From the NCBI GenBank assembly GCA_021828605.1, contig JAJZEG010000252.1:1-5595 (forward strand): a stretch of DNA of 5,595 nucleotides, given 5' to 3'. Below, piece after piece: positions 1 through 5,402 of the stretch. Position 1 is the stretch's first letter. Each line of letters starts with the position of its first letter. The notes under the pieces were generated by a model that was not told the origin of the DNA, did no database searches, and saw only the letters and a list, made by a program, of their open reading frames with translations. Position numbers and translations under genes: made by a program. The DNA is from Pseudomonadota bacterium. GTDB lineage: Bacteria; Pseudomonadota; Alphaproteobacteria; Acetobacterales; Acetobacteraceae.

Positions 1-483
1 CTCCGGGTCCTCGAAGCCGGGGCTGATGAGCTGGTGGTGCAAGCCGCCTCCCACGAAGAAATTTTCCTGCGGTTGCAAAATCAAGCGCGGCGGCAGCGCG
101 GCTTTCAAAACGCGGTGCTCGGTTTTGGTAACGTCGAAATCAACACCAATTCCAAGCGCATCCTGGTCAACGGCGCTGCGATTCCGCTCACCAAAAAAGA
201 ATATCAAATCATCGAAATTCTCGCTTTACGCAAAGGCTGCGTGCTCAGCAAAGAAGTCATTCTCGATCATCTCTATGGAGGCCTTGACGAGCCCAACGCC
301 AAAATCATCGATGTGTTTATTTGCAAAATTCGTAAAAAAATGGCGAAACTCGGTGTCGATACCTTCATCGAAACCAGCTGGGGCCAAGGCTACATGATCG
401 CCGAACCCACACTCCCGACCGCCCGCCCCGTCATGATGCCGAGCGCAACACCCGCCCTGCGCGTCGCTGGAATGCGCGTCTAA
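1..483 (+). CDS. CtrA-like OmpR-family response regulator, 3' part (5' end outside window)
   Basis: The frame is open from the first base and encodes 160 residues before the TAA at 481-483, so the gene starts upstream of the window. Residues about 40-135 form an OmpR-type winged-helix domain. It closely resembles the CtrA domain of alphaproteobacterial cell-cycle regulators: LTKKEYQIIEILALRKG, then HLYGGLDEP (90-98), KIIDVFICKIRKKM (101-114) and the wing WGQGYM (127-132). The recognition-helix region is nearly that of CtrA, so binding to CtrA-type TTAA half-sites is a reasonable inference. The last part of the receiver is visible at residues 1-25. Where CtrA has GADDYLTKPF, this protein has GADELVVQAA, so the conserved Lys and the following Pro of receivers are replaced by Gln14 and Ala15. 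The Ala/Pro-rich tail (136-160) is unlike CtrA. This is probably a divergent CtrA paralogue rather than CtrA itself, so I give no symbol. Whether the phospho-acceptor Asp exists cannot be seen. Confidence 0.88.
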   Translation, partial: LRVLEAGADELVVQAASHEEIFLRLQNQARRQRGFQNAVLGFGNVEINTNSKRILVNGAAIPLTKKEYQIIEILALRKGCVLSKEVILDHLYGGLDEPNAKIIDVFICKIRKKMAKLGVDTFIETSWGQGYMIAEPTLPTARPVMMPSATPALRVAGMRV

Positions 484-542
484 AACATGTCCGGTAATTG
501 ATAAATCGAATGTGAAGTATCACGGGAGGGCTTGGCTGATTT

Positions 543-570
543 AACATCCACCTTGATTGAGGTGGATGTT
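543..570. terminator. Strong hairpin between convergent genes, possible bidirectional terminator
   Basis: A perfect 11-bp inverted repeat (aacatccacct at 543-553, aggtggatgtt at 560-570) encloses a 6-nt loop. It lies 59 bases past the stop of the CtrA-like gene and 49 bases past the stop of the convergent CMD gene, where a shared terminator would sit. Neither strand has a clear T-run after the stem, so it is not a canonical intrinsic terminator. It could instead stabilise mRNA 3' ends, or be a protein-binding dyad or the end of a lost element. The rest of 484-619 shows nothing else I recognise. Confidence 0.4.
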
Positions 571-619
571 GGCGAGAGCACTGATTGACGATCTGCGATC
601 CCGGGTCCTGAAGGCCAGA

Positions 620-1177
620 TTAAAACGGATGTACTCTGGTGGAAAACTGCGCGCAAGAGTTTTCGAGAGGCAGGTCGAATGTTCTCACCAGATAACTGAT
701 GGTCCTGTAATAGCCGCAAAGCTGTATAACCTCAATTATCTGTTCGTCGTCATAGTGCAATTTCAATTCATCGATCTCAGCGCCGTTCAACTTGCCATTG
801 GCGAAGAGCGTATCAGCGGCCAACACAAGAACGCTTTCATCGGGTGTCCAGCAGGGACTGCGCGCATCGCCGTTCACAGTTTCCAATAATTCCTCGACCC
901 TTAAACCCGCTGCCTTGGCAAAAAAGGTCACGTGAACACCCCATTCATACTCGCATTCGGCCAAAACACAGGATCGGATAATTACAATCTCCCGCTGCCG
1001 TAATGTCAGCGGACCCGAATCGAGCATACTCCCGCCTAAAAGCTTGCTCCACGCGCGCTCACTCTTTGCCATCACTCGAAAAAGTAGAAGGGGCTCAACG
1101 CCAGGAGGCATAACTGCATCGAAGCGGCTCTGGACCTCGGGGTTGTAAGGGGGAACAAGCGGTTTGATCGTTGTCAT
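620..1177 (-). CDS. Carboxymuconolactone decarboxylase (CMD/AhpD-like) family protein
   Basis: This gene encodes 185 residues. The start is taken at 1177 (MTTIKPLVPP) because an AGAGG Shine-Dalgarno sits 6 bases before it. The longer frame reaching 1306 would run through the divergent promoter region and into the HxlR gene, and its extra N-terminus resembles no domain. The core is all-helical CMD type: LTLRQREIVIIRSC (57-70), then CEYEWGVHVTFFAKAAGL (75-92), and a later helical segment with DEQIIEVIQLCGYYRTISYLV (144-164). The first motif keeps Cys75, Glu78 and His82. It reads C-x-x-E-x-x-x-H rather than the CxxC-x-x-H of AhpD peroxidase/disulfide reductases, so AhpD activity is unlikely. The family includes gamma-carboxymuconolactone decarboxylases and many uncharacterised small enzymes, and the substrate here cannot be told. 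The gene is divergent from an HxlR regulator across 65 bp holding two dyads, so control by that regulator is likely. Its composition looks less G+C-rich than the long gene at 1862-5317. Confidence 0.88.
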   Translation of the reverse strand: MTTIKPLVPPYNPEVQSRFDAVMPPGVEPLLLFRVMAKSERAWSKLLGGSMLDSGPLTLRQREIVIIRSCVLAECEYEWGVHVTFFAKAAGLRVEELLETVNGDARSPCWTPDESVLVLAADTLFANGKLNGAEIDELKLHYDDEQIIEVIQLCGYYRTISYLVRTFDLPLENSCAQFSTRVHPF

Positions 1178-1183
1178 AGCCAA

Positions 1184-1188
1184 CCTCT
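1184..1188 (-). promoter_or_regulatory. Ribosome binding site of the CMD-family gene
   Basis: AGAGG on the minus strand lies 6 bases before the ATG at 1177-1175. It decides the start in favour of MTTIKPL over the upstream in-frame Met at 1306. Confidence 0.65.
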
Positions 1189-1189
1189 T

Positions 1190-1208
1190 TGCTACAAAAT
1201 ACGTAGCA
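1190..1208. promoter_or_regulatory. Putative operator 1, TAC-N7-GTA dyad
   Basis: A perfect 6-bp inverted repeat with a 7-bp spacer (tgctac, N7, gtagca) lies immediately upstream of the CMD gene's ribosome binding site. It shares the TAC-N7-GTA layout with a second dyad centred 25 bp away. HxlR-family regulators bind short dyads as dimers, and from memory the Bacillus YodB site has a related TACT-N7-AGTA form. The natural ligand would be the HxlR protein encoded alongside. Binding itself is an inference. Confidence 0.55.
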
Positions 1209-1215
1209 TCAACTT

Positions 1216-1232
1216 GATACAGAAACTGTAGC
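1216..1232. promoter_or_regulatory. Putative operator 2, TAC-N7-GTA dyad
   Basis: The core tacag-aaa-ctgta (1218-1230) is a perfect 5-bp inverted repeat that also reads as TAC-N7-GTA. Over 17 bases it matches operator 1 (1191-1207) at 12 positions, including both outer arms. It sits directly before the ribosome binding site of the HxlR gene (GGAAAG, 1233-1238). The placement suits autoregulation. A smaller dyad, atcaa-c-ttgat (1208-1218), fills the space between the two sites. I could not assign convincing -35/-10 boxes. Confidence 0.5.
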
Positions 1233-1242
1233 GGAAAGCAAG

Positions 1243-1584
1243 ATGGTCGCTGATAGACTGCCAGTCGTGGGTCGCGCCGTCCGAGGGTCTCAGACGGGAA
1301 AGCCAATTATGGCTTTGCTCGACCTTATGGGGCGTCGTTGGACGTTGAGGATTTTATGGGAGCTTCGTGCAGAGGCGCTGACGGCACGGGCGTTGCGGGA
1401 TCGCTGCGACGGGGCACCTCCTAGTAGCCTGAACGCGCGTCTGCACGAACTAAAGCAAGCGGGCTTGGTCAGGCTGGAAAAGGGGGCGGGATATTGCCTC
1501 ACTTCGCAAGGAGTTGAGTTTGTACAGCTTTTCTTGCCTCTCGATGCCTTTGCGGAACGCTGGGCATTGCGCGACGGGGTATAG
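1243..1584 (+). CDS. HxlR-family winged helix-turn-helix transcriptional regulator
   Basis: This gene encodes 113 residues and starts with an ATG preceded by GGAAAG four bases upstream. The HxlR fold is clear. PIMALLDLMGRRWTLRILWEL (21-41) is the hallmark first helix pair. APPSSLNARLHELKQAGLV (58-76) is the helix-turn-helix, with a recognition helix of the SxLxxRLxELxxxGLV type. A short wing (77-88, GYCLTSQG) follows, then a C-terminal dimerisation helix ending FAERWAL. Many redox-sensing HxlR proteins have a Cys-Pro just before the first helix, but this one reads TGKPIM with no Cys there. Its Cys residues are at 55 and 85, so Cys-based sensing of the YodB type is not supported. It is transcribed divergently from the CMD-family gene, over paired dyads that probably form its operators. 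The stop lies at the edge of an IS630-family relic, so the original C-terminus may have been slightly altered. Confidence 0.9.
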   Translation: MVADRLPVVGRAVRGSQTGKPIMALLDLMGRRWTLRILWELRAEALTARALRDRCDGAPPSSLNARLHELKQAGLVRLEKGAGYCLTSQGVEFVQLFLPLDAFAERWALRDGV

Positions 1585-1754
1585 CCGCCGTCTTCCACCC
1601 ATTGTTTCAAGCCAATCGAGAATGCCTTCTCAAAGTTCAAGGCGTGCTGCGCGCCAAGGAGGACCGAATGACCAATGCACTGCAGGACGCCGTCGGAACC
1701 CTGCTCGACCGATTCTCAGCACGCGAATACGCCAATTATTTCGACGACGCATGA
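1585..1754 (+). pseudogene. IS630-family transposase, C-terminal relic with frameshift
   Basis: Two reading frames join to give the C-terminus typical of IS630-family DDE transposases. The first (about 1588-1641) reads FKPIENAFSKFK and matches the family's DFNPIENAFSKLK block, including the Glu of the DDE triad. After a one-base deletion near 1643 the match continues in another frame at 1644 (VLRAKEDRMTNAL, then LLDRFSAREYANYFDDA) to a TGA at 1752-1754. This corresponds to the usual last segment, with its aromatic N-Y-F near the end. Just before PIE the conserved PPYSPD is degraded to PSSTHC. Everything N-terminal, including the other two catalytic Asp residues, is missing, and the relic abuts the HxlR stop codon. 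It has no start of its own and cannot be functional. I could not identify a terminal inverted repeat or a TA target duplication. Confidence 0.72.
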
Positions 1755-1861
1755 TATGAACCAGATTAAACCGGTCGTGCCCGATTGCCATTCCCCGGAA
1801 ACTCGGAAACGAATTTCAGGGGATAAACAGGCTACTTACCGGTTGATTCTGCTCGTTCCCA
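1755..1861. other. Intergenic spacer with a weak dyad downstream of the long oxidoreductase gene
   Basis: I see no gene here. An imperfect 9-bp stem (1793-1801 with 1814-1822, one mismatch, 12-base loop) lies 40 bases beyond the stop of the minus-strand oxidoreductase gene and could be its 3' end structure. No T-run follows on the minus strand. The stretch probably includes whatever remains of the right end of the IS630-family element. Confidence 0.3.
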
Positions 1862-4800
1862 TCAAGCCGCATCATCCTGGCGTTGCTCCAATCGCCGCAG
1901 CGCCCGGTCAATCCATTGACTGGTCACCCGCTCGCTCAACCGGTTCTGACCAAGCCGATCCGCCAACACCGAAAAATCGACCCAGTCGAGCGGCTGGTCC
2001 TGGTTGAAACAGGAGAAAATGACCCGCCGCTCGCCACTGACCGGATCAACATGGAGTTGCAGACATTGCGCACAGACTTCCTTCATCATGCATTGCATCG
2101 GCGAATTGATCGAACCAACCGCCCGATGCCCCGGTGCCATGTAAGGCTGTAACACCCCATACCGCGCTTGCCCCACCGCCCGCATCATCCGGTCTGAGCC
2201 AATCGCGATCAATTCTTCACATGCCTCAAGCCGCAATTCCGTCTCGCCCAAAGCTCCCGAAGCATAAGCGCGCATCGCCTCAACAATATTGCCGACAAAA
2301 CTACGGTCCTGTGGCCGCCCCGGCACAAATCCCGGCGCTTCATCACTGCACCAAATAATCACATCCGCCGCCCGCTCGATCGCATCAACATGATACCGAT
2401 CCACTAATTTCTTATAGCCGGCGAAATACAGCACCCGGGTTCCCGCCGCGCGCAACGCCGCACCAATTGAAAACAGCACCGCATTGCCAAGCCCACCGCC
2501 CACCAACACCACCGTACTATCATGCGCAATCGCGGTCGGCGTGCCGGTCGGGCCCATCAGCACCACTTCCTCGCCAACCCGCAAATGCGCCACCAAATCC
2601 GATGATCCGCCCATTTCCAGCGCAATCACCGAAACCAGCCCTTGCGCCGGATCAGCACTCGCCCCGGTCATGGCCAGCCCCTCCATCGCCAGCACCGTGC
2701 GCAGCGTCGTGCTCCGACCGTCAGCCGGATCAATCACCGTCTCCACCAATCGCGGCGCCTGGTGCTCACTATTTTGCAGCCGGAAAAACTGTCCCGGTCG
2801 GAACGAGCGCGCAGCCGCCGGCGCATGCAGCACCACTTCAACAATGGTCGGGGTCAAGCGCCGCACCGCATGCACCCGCACCGCCAACGCCGCGCGCAAT
2901 TGCGCTACACCATCCGCACCATGCGCCGGACGCGCATTCATCAAGCCCGACACAATCGGATAGCCGCGCTTCGCACTCCCCATCGCCTTGACCACATTGC
3001 CAAAAAACGACGGATGCAAATCTCCGAAAAACGAAATCATCCGACCGTCCTCAGACCGATGCATCAAAATCTCGGTCGCCGCCGGCTTCGCCGCCCCGCG
3101 CTCGGGACTAACCTTGCCCCCCGCCGCATCAATGGCCTGGAAATATTTCCCGTCGAGCAAAATCCGCCCATCCTCGCGCGCCAAAACCGTGTTTGGCTGG
3201 GTGCCCGCCGCCACCAAAATCGTCCGCGCCGGCAGCACAGACTCGCCATCGGTGCCGCGCACCCGCAGCCCCGCCGCATGTCCATAATCATCAAGCTCAA
3301 CCGCGAGTGGCGTCAGATTTTCCGCAAACCGAACTCCTTCTTCCAGCGCCTTCGCGACCTCCTCATGATTGAGCGTATAGCTCGGCGCATCGATCAACCG
3401 GCGTCGATACGCAACCGTCGCCCCACCCCAGGATTCCAACAAAGGCGCAAAAAGCGGCGCCCGACCCTCAGCCCGCGCCGCCTTGCGCTCAGCCCGCAAC
3501 ACGGCCTCATGCGCCAAAAACTCATCGGCAATCGCACAATCCTCAGCCGACCACCCGGCCCGCACCGCCGCAACCCCGCGCTCCTGCACCAAAATCCGAT
3601 AGCGCAGCGCGAATTTCTCCACCTGCCTCACATAATAAGCCAGGCTCTCGGTCGCGGTATCAATCGCGGTCAGCCCGCCGCCCACCACCATAATCGGCAA
3701 GCGCACCTGCAAATTCGCAATCGAATCAGCCTTCGCCGCCCCAGTTAATTGCAATGCCATCAGAAAATCCGACGCCTGACGCACCCCGCGCGCCAATCCG
3801 TTGGGAATATCAAGCACCGTCGGGCGACCCGCCCCCATGCAGAGGGCGATATGATCAAACCCCATCGCCCACGCATCATCCACCGACAAAGTCGCTCCGC
3901 CGCCGAACCGCACCCCGCCAAACGCGGCAAACCGGCGACGCCTTTCCAGCAAAATCCGGATCAGCTTCAGATAATTTTTATTCCACCGAACCGTGATGCC
4001 ATATTCCGCAACCCCGCCAAATCCGGCCGACACCCGATCGTCCAAATTCTCGAACAAATCAGCAACAACCCGTACCGGGCTGTGAATATCAAACCCCAAC
4101 GGCTCGATTTTCAGCCCATCAATCGCCGCGACATCATGGCCTTCATTGAGCAAATGATGCGCCAAAGTGAACCCAGCCGGCCCAAGCCCAACCACCAAAG
4201 CCGCCCGACCCGTCGCCGGACGCTCAACCGGACGCCGAATATCCAACGGATTCCAGCGGGTCAGCAGCGCATAAATCTCAAAGCCCCATGGCAGCGCCAA
4301 CACTTCGCGCAAAATCGCACTTTCCGCCTGGGGAATATCAACCGGCTCCTGCTTCTGGAAAATGCAGGATTTCATGCAATCATTACAAATCCGGTGCCCG
4401 GTCGCCGCCACCATCGGATTATCGATCAACACCGTCGCAAACGCACCCAGCACATCACCCCCGGCGCGCAGCATGTTCATTTCGCTAATCCGCTCCTCCA
4501 GCGGGCAGCCCGCCAGCGAAACCCCGAACGGCGATTTCTGAAACCCGCCCGCCTTGCGATCCACCAACCCCTTGGAACAGCTATCCTTGCCCTGCTCATG
4601 GCACCAAATGCAGTAATTGGACTGATCCAAACCCTGCGCCGTGCTCATCCCCGCATCGGTCAGCGCAAACCCATCGCGCGCCCGCCACTCATGCTCGGGC
4701 AGACGCAGCATGGTCACCCCGTCGCGCTCAATGGTTTCCACACCCACCAGCCGCGCCGGATCCAGCTTACGCGGCACCGAAAACAACACATCCGCCCGAT

Positions 4801-5317
4801 GCACCGCCCGCCCGGCCTCGGTCAGTGCCGCCCAGGCCGCATAATGGCGCGCAACATCCAGCGCGTCCTGATCATCCGCCGCCTCAAAGCCCAAAACCGC
4901 CCGCGCAAAGGTCAGCTCATCGAACGGCACAACCCCCCGTAACTCCAACGCCGCGCGCAACGCCGTACCCGCCTCGGCATCCGGGTTCGGATATTGCTTG
5001 ACCGCACTCCGCTGCACGAAATTACGCTTCACCGTGCGCACCGGGTCGCGCGCCGCGGTTTGCGCCGCAATCGCCGCAATCTCCGCCTCAATGCCAAACA
5101 ACGCGGCCACCCGCGCCATCAAATGCGGCGCGAGGTCAATAATCAAGCGCGCTTCGTCATGTTTATCCATCGCGTCCGGCTCGGCGCGCGCGCGCATCAG
5201 CGTCGCAAACAACGCCGGATCAGCGGTTTGCACCGAAGCGACAAAGTCACGATCCAAGTCAACCAAAGCCGCGCGCGGCGCCAGCGCGATCGCGTGGGAA
5301 TCATTCATGCTGTGCAT
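1862..5317 (-). CDS. Single-chain NfnL/NfnS-like (GltD + PyrK) flavin/Fe-S NAD(P)H oxidoreductase
   Basis: This gene encodes 1151 residues. Residues 1-230 are mostly helical, with no recognised domain and no Cys. Residues 231-340 form a GltD/dihydropyrimidine-dehydrogenase-type cluster domain with Cys 236, 239, 247, 271, 311, 314 and 318. Glu332 aligns with the non-Cys ligand (Gln in DPD, Glu in GltD/NfnL), which suits two [4Fe-4S] clusters. An FAD Rossmann motif, VVGLGPAG, lies at 375-382. The second, VVGGGLTA (544-551), has the GxGxxA form often linked to NADP(H). AAGTQPN (703-709) closes this half. From about 810 an FNR/PyrK-like half begins: FRPGQFFRL (839-847) and LAMTG (881-885) for FAD, VGGGLGNA (939-946) for NAD, then Cys 1076, 1082, 1085 and 1103 as a PyrK-type [2Fe-2S] site. 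The order equals NfnL joined to NfnS. Electron transfer between NAD(P)H pools and a carrier such as ferredoxin is inferred; bifurcation is unproven. There is no glutaminase or FMN pyrimidine-binding domain, so it is neither glutamate synthase nor DPD. No signal peptide or membrane segment is visible, so it is probably cytoplasmic. It follows accA by 57 bp, perhaps in one transcript. Confidence 0.88.
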   Translation of the reverse strand: MHSMNDSHAIALAPRAALVDLDRDFVASVQTADPALFATLMRARAEPDAMDKHDEARLIIDLAPHLMARVAALFGIEAEIAAIAAQTAARDPVRTVKRNFVQRSAVKQYPNPDAEAGTALRAALELRGVVPFDELTFARAVLGFEAADDQDALDVARHYAAWAALTEAGRAVHRADVLFSVPRKLDPARLVGVETIERDGVTMLRLPEHEWRARDGFALTDAGMSTAQGLDQSNYCIWCHEQGKDSCSKGLVDRKAGGFQKSPFGVSLAGCPLEERISEMNMLRAGGDVLGAFATVLIDNPMVAATGHRICNDCMKSCIFQKQEPVDIPQAESAILREVLALPWGFEIYALLTRWNPLDIRRPVERPATGRAALVVGLGPAGFTLAHHLLNEGHDVAAIDGLKIEPLGFDIHSPVRVVADLFENLDDRVSAGFGGVAEYGITVRWNKNYLKLIRILLERRRRFAAFGGVRFGGGATLSVDDAWAMGFDHIALCMGAGRPTVLDIPNGLARGVRQASDFLMALQLTGAAKADSIANLQVRLPIMVVGGGLTAIDTATESLAYYVRQVEKFALRYRILVQERGVAAVRAGWSAEDCAIADEFLAHEAVLRAERKAARAEGRAPLFAPLLESWGGATVAYRRRLIDAPSYTLNHEEVAKALEEGVRFAENLTPLAVELDDYGHAAGLRVRGTDGESVLPARTILVAAGTQPNTVLAREDGRILLDGKYFQAIDAAGGKVSPERGAAKPAATEILMHRSEDGRMISFFGDLHPSFFGNVVKAMGSAKRGYPIVSGLMNARPAHGADGVAQLRAALAVRVHAVRRLTPTIVEVVLHAPAAARSFRPGQFFRLQNSEHQAPRLVETVIDPADGRSTTLRTVLAMEGLAMTGASADPAQGLVSVIALEMGGSSDLVAHLRVGEEVVLMGPTGTPTAIAHDSTVVLVGGGLGNAVLFSIGAALRAAGTRVLYFAGYKKLVDRYHVDAIERAADVIIWCSDEAPGFVPGRPQDRSFVGNIVEAMRAYASGALGETELRLEACEELIAIGSDRMMRAVGQARYGVLQPYMAPGHRAVGSINSPMQCMMKEVCAQCLQLHVDPVSGERRVIFSCFNQDQPLDWVDFSVLADRLGQNRLSERVTSQWIDRALRRLEQRQDDAA

Positions 5318-5324
5318 GATCTCG

Positions 5325-5328
5325 CCTT
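5325..5328 (-). promoter_or_regulatory. Ribosome binding site of the oxidoreductase gene
   Basis: AAGG on the minus strand lies 7 bases before the ATG at 5317-5315. The alternative in-frame ATG at 5308-5306 (Met4) would be 16 bases away, so the first ATG is favoured. Confidence 0.5.
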
Positions 5329-5339
5329 GCCATAGCGTG

Positions 5340-5358
5340 CGCCGCTCGACAAGCGGCG
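5340..5358. repeat. Intercistronic hairpin upstream of the oxidoreductase gene
   Basis: A perfect 7-bp inverted repeat (cgccgct at 5340-5346, agcggcg at 5352-5358) with a 5-base loop lies just upstream of the oxidoreductase ribosome binding site. It has no T-run after it. Its right arm overlaps the left arm of the larger inverted repeat 5355-5402, so the two stems cannot both form fully. Confidence 0.5.
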
Positions 5359-5380
5359 ATCGGGCAAGCGGCGATCAGGC
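5351..5380. repeat. Tandem 15-nt direct repeat
   Basis: Two adjacent 15-base units (aagcggcgatcgggc at 5351-5365 and aagcggcgatcaggc at 5366-5380) differ at one base. The second copy covers the accA stop codon (5375-5377). A more degenerate third unit may follow from 5381. It could be a replication-slippage duplication at the gene end. Confidence 0.75.
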
Positions 5381-5402
5381 AATCGGCGTTTGCCCGATCG
5401 CC
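5355..5402. repeat. 13-bp perfect inverted repeat spanning the accA stop codon
   Basis: The arms ggcgatcgggcaa (5355-5367) and ttgcccgatcgcc (5390-5402) are exact complements around a 22-base loop that contains the accA stop codon. The right arm lies inside the accA coding sequence and encodes its AIGQ residues. The structure could form an mRNA stem between accA and the next gene. No T-run follows, so it is more likely a processing, stability or attenuation element than a simple terminator. Confidence 0.6.

Noticed and set aside
26..397. Ser/Lys-rich 123-residue plus-strand frame
   Set aside because: It overlaps the CtrA-like gene in another frame and has no recognisable features. The other frame carries an obvious winged-helix domain.
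1178..1242. Sigma-70 type -35/-10 boxes for the divergent genes
   Set aside because: Only weak partial matches (such as tattttg-like stretches) at poor spacing were found, so none is supportable.
1178..1306. N-terminal extension of the CMD-family gene to a Met at 1306
   Set aside because: It would cover the divergent intergenic dyads and part of the HxlR gene. The start at 1177 has a good ribosome binding site and matches the usual family length.
1290..1640. Minus-strand 116-residue frame over the HxlR gene and the IS relic
   Set aside because: It is antisense to an HxlR gene with clear family motifs and to a transposase relic. Its own translation has no domain.
1769..1844. Inverted copies of aaccggt / accggtt as possible IS ends
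   Set aside because: The match is only 7 bp around the palindromic core accggt, so it is likely by chance. It does not bracket the transposase relic.
2467..4942. Several long open plus-strand frames opposite the oxidoreductase gene, up to 397 residues
   Set aside because: Their products are Pro/Arg/His-rich without domains, and they are antisense to a gene with clear motifs throughout. They are open only because of the G+C-rich codon pattern.
1862..5317. Identification as the glutamate synthase small subunit or dihydropyrimidine dehydrogenase
   Set aside because: The GltD-like half is shared by those enzymes. There is no FMN pyrimidine-binding domain as in DPD, and no glutamate synthase large-subunit gene or domain is in the window. 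The PyrK-like C-terminal half fits the Nfn layout better.
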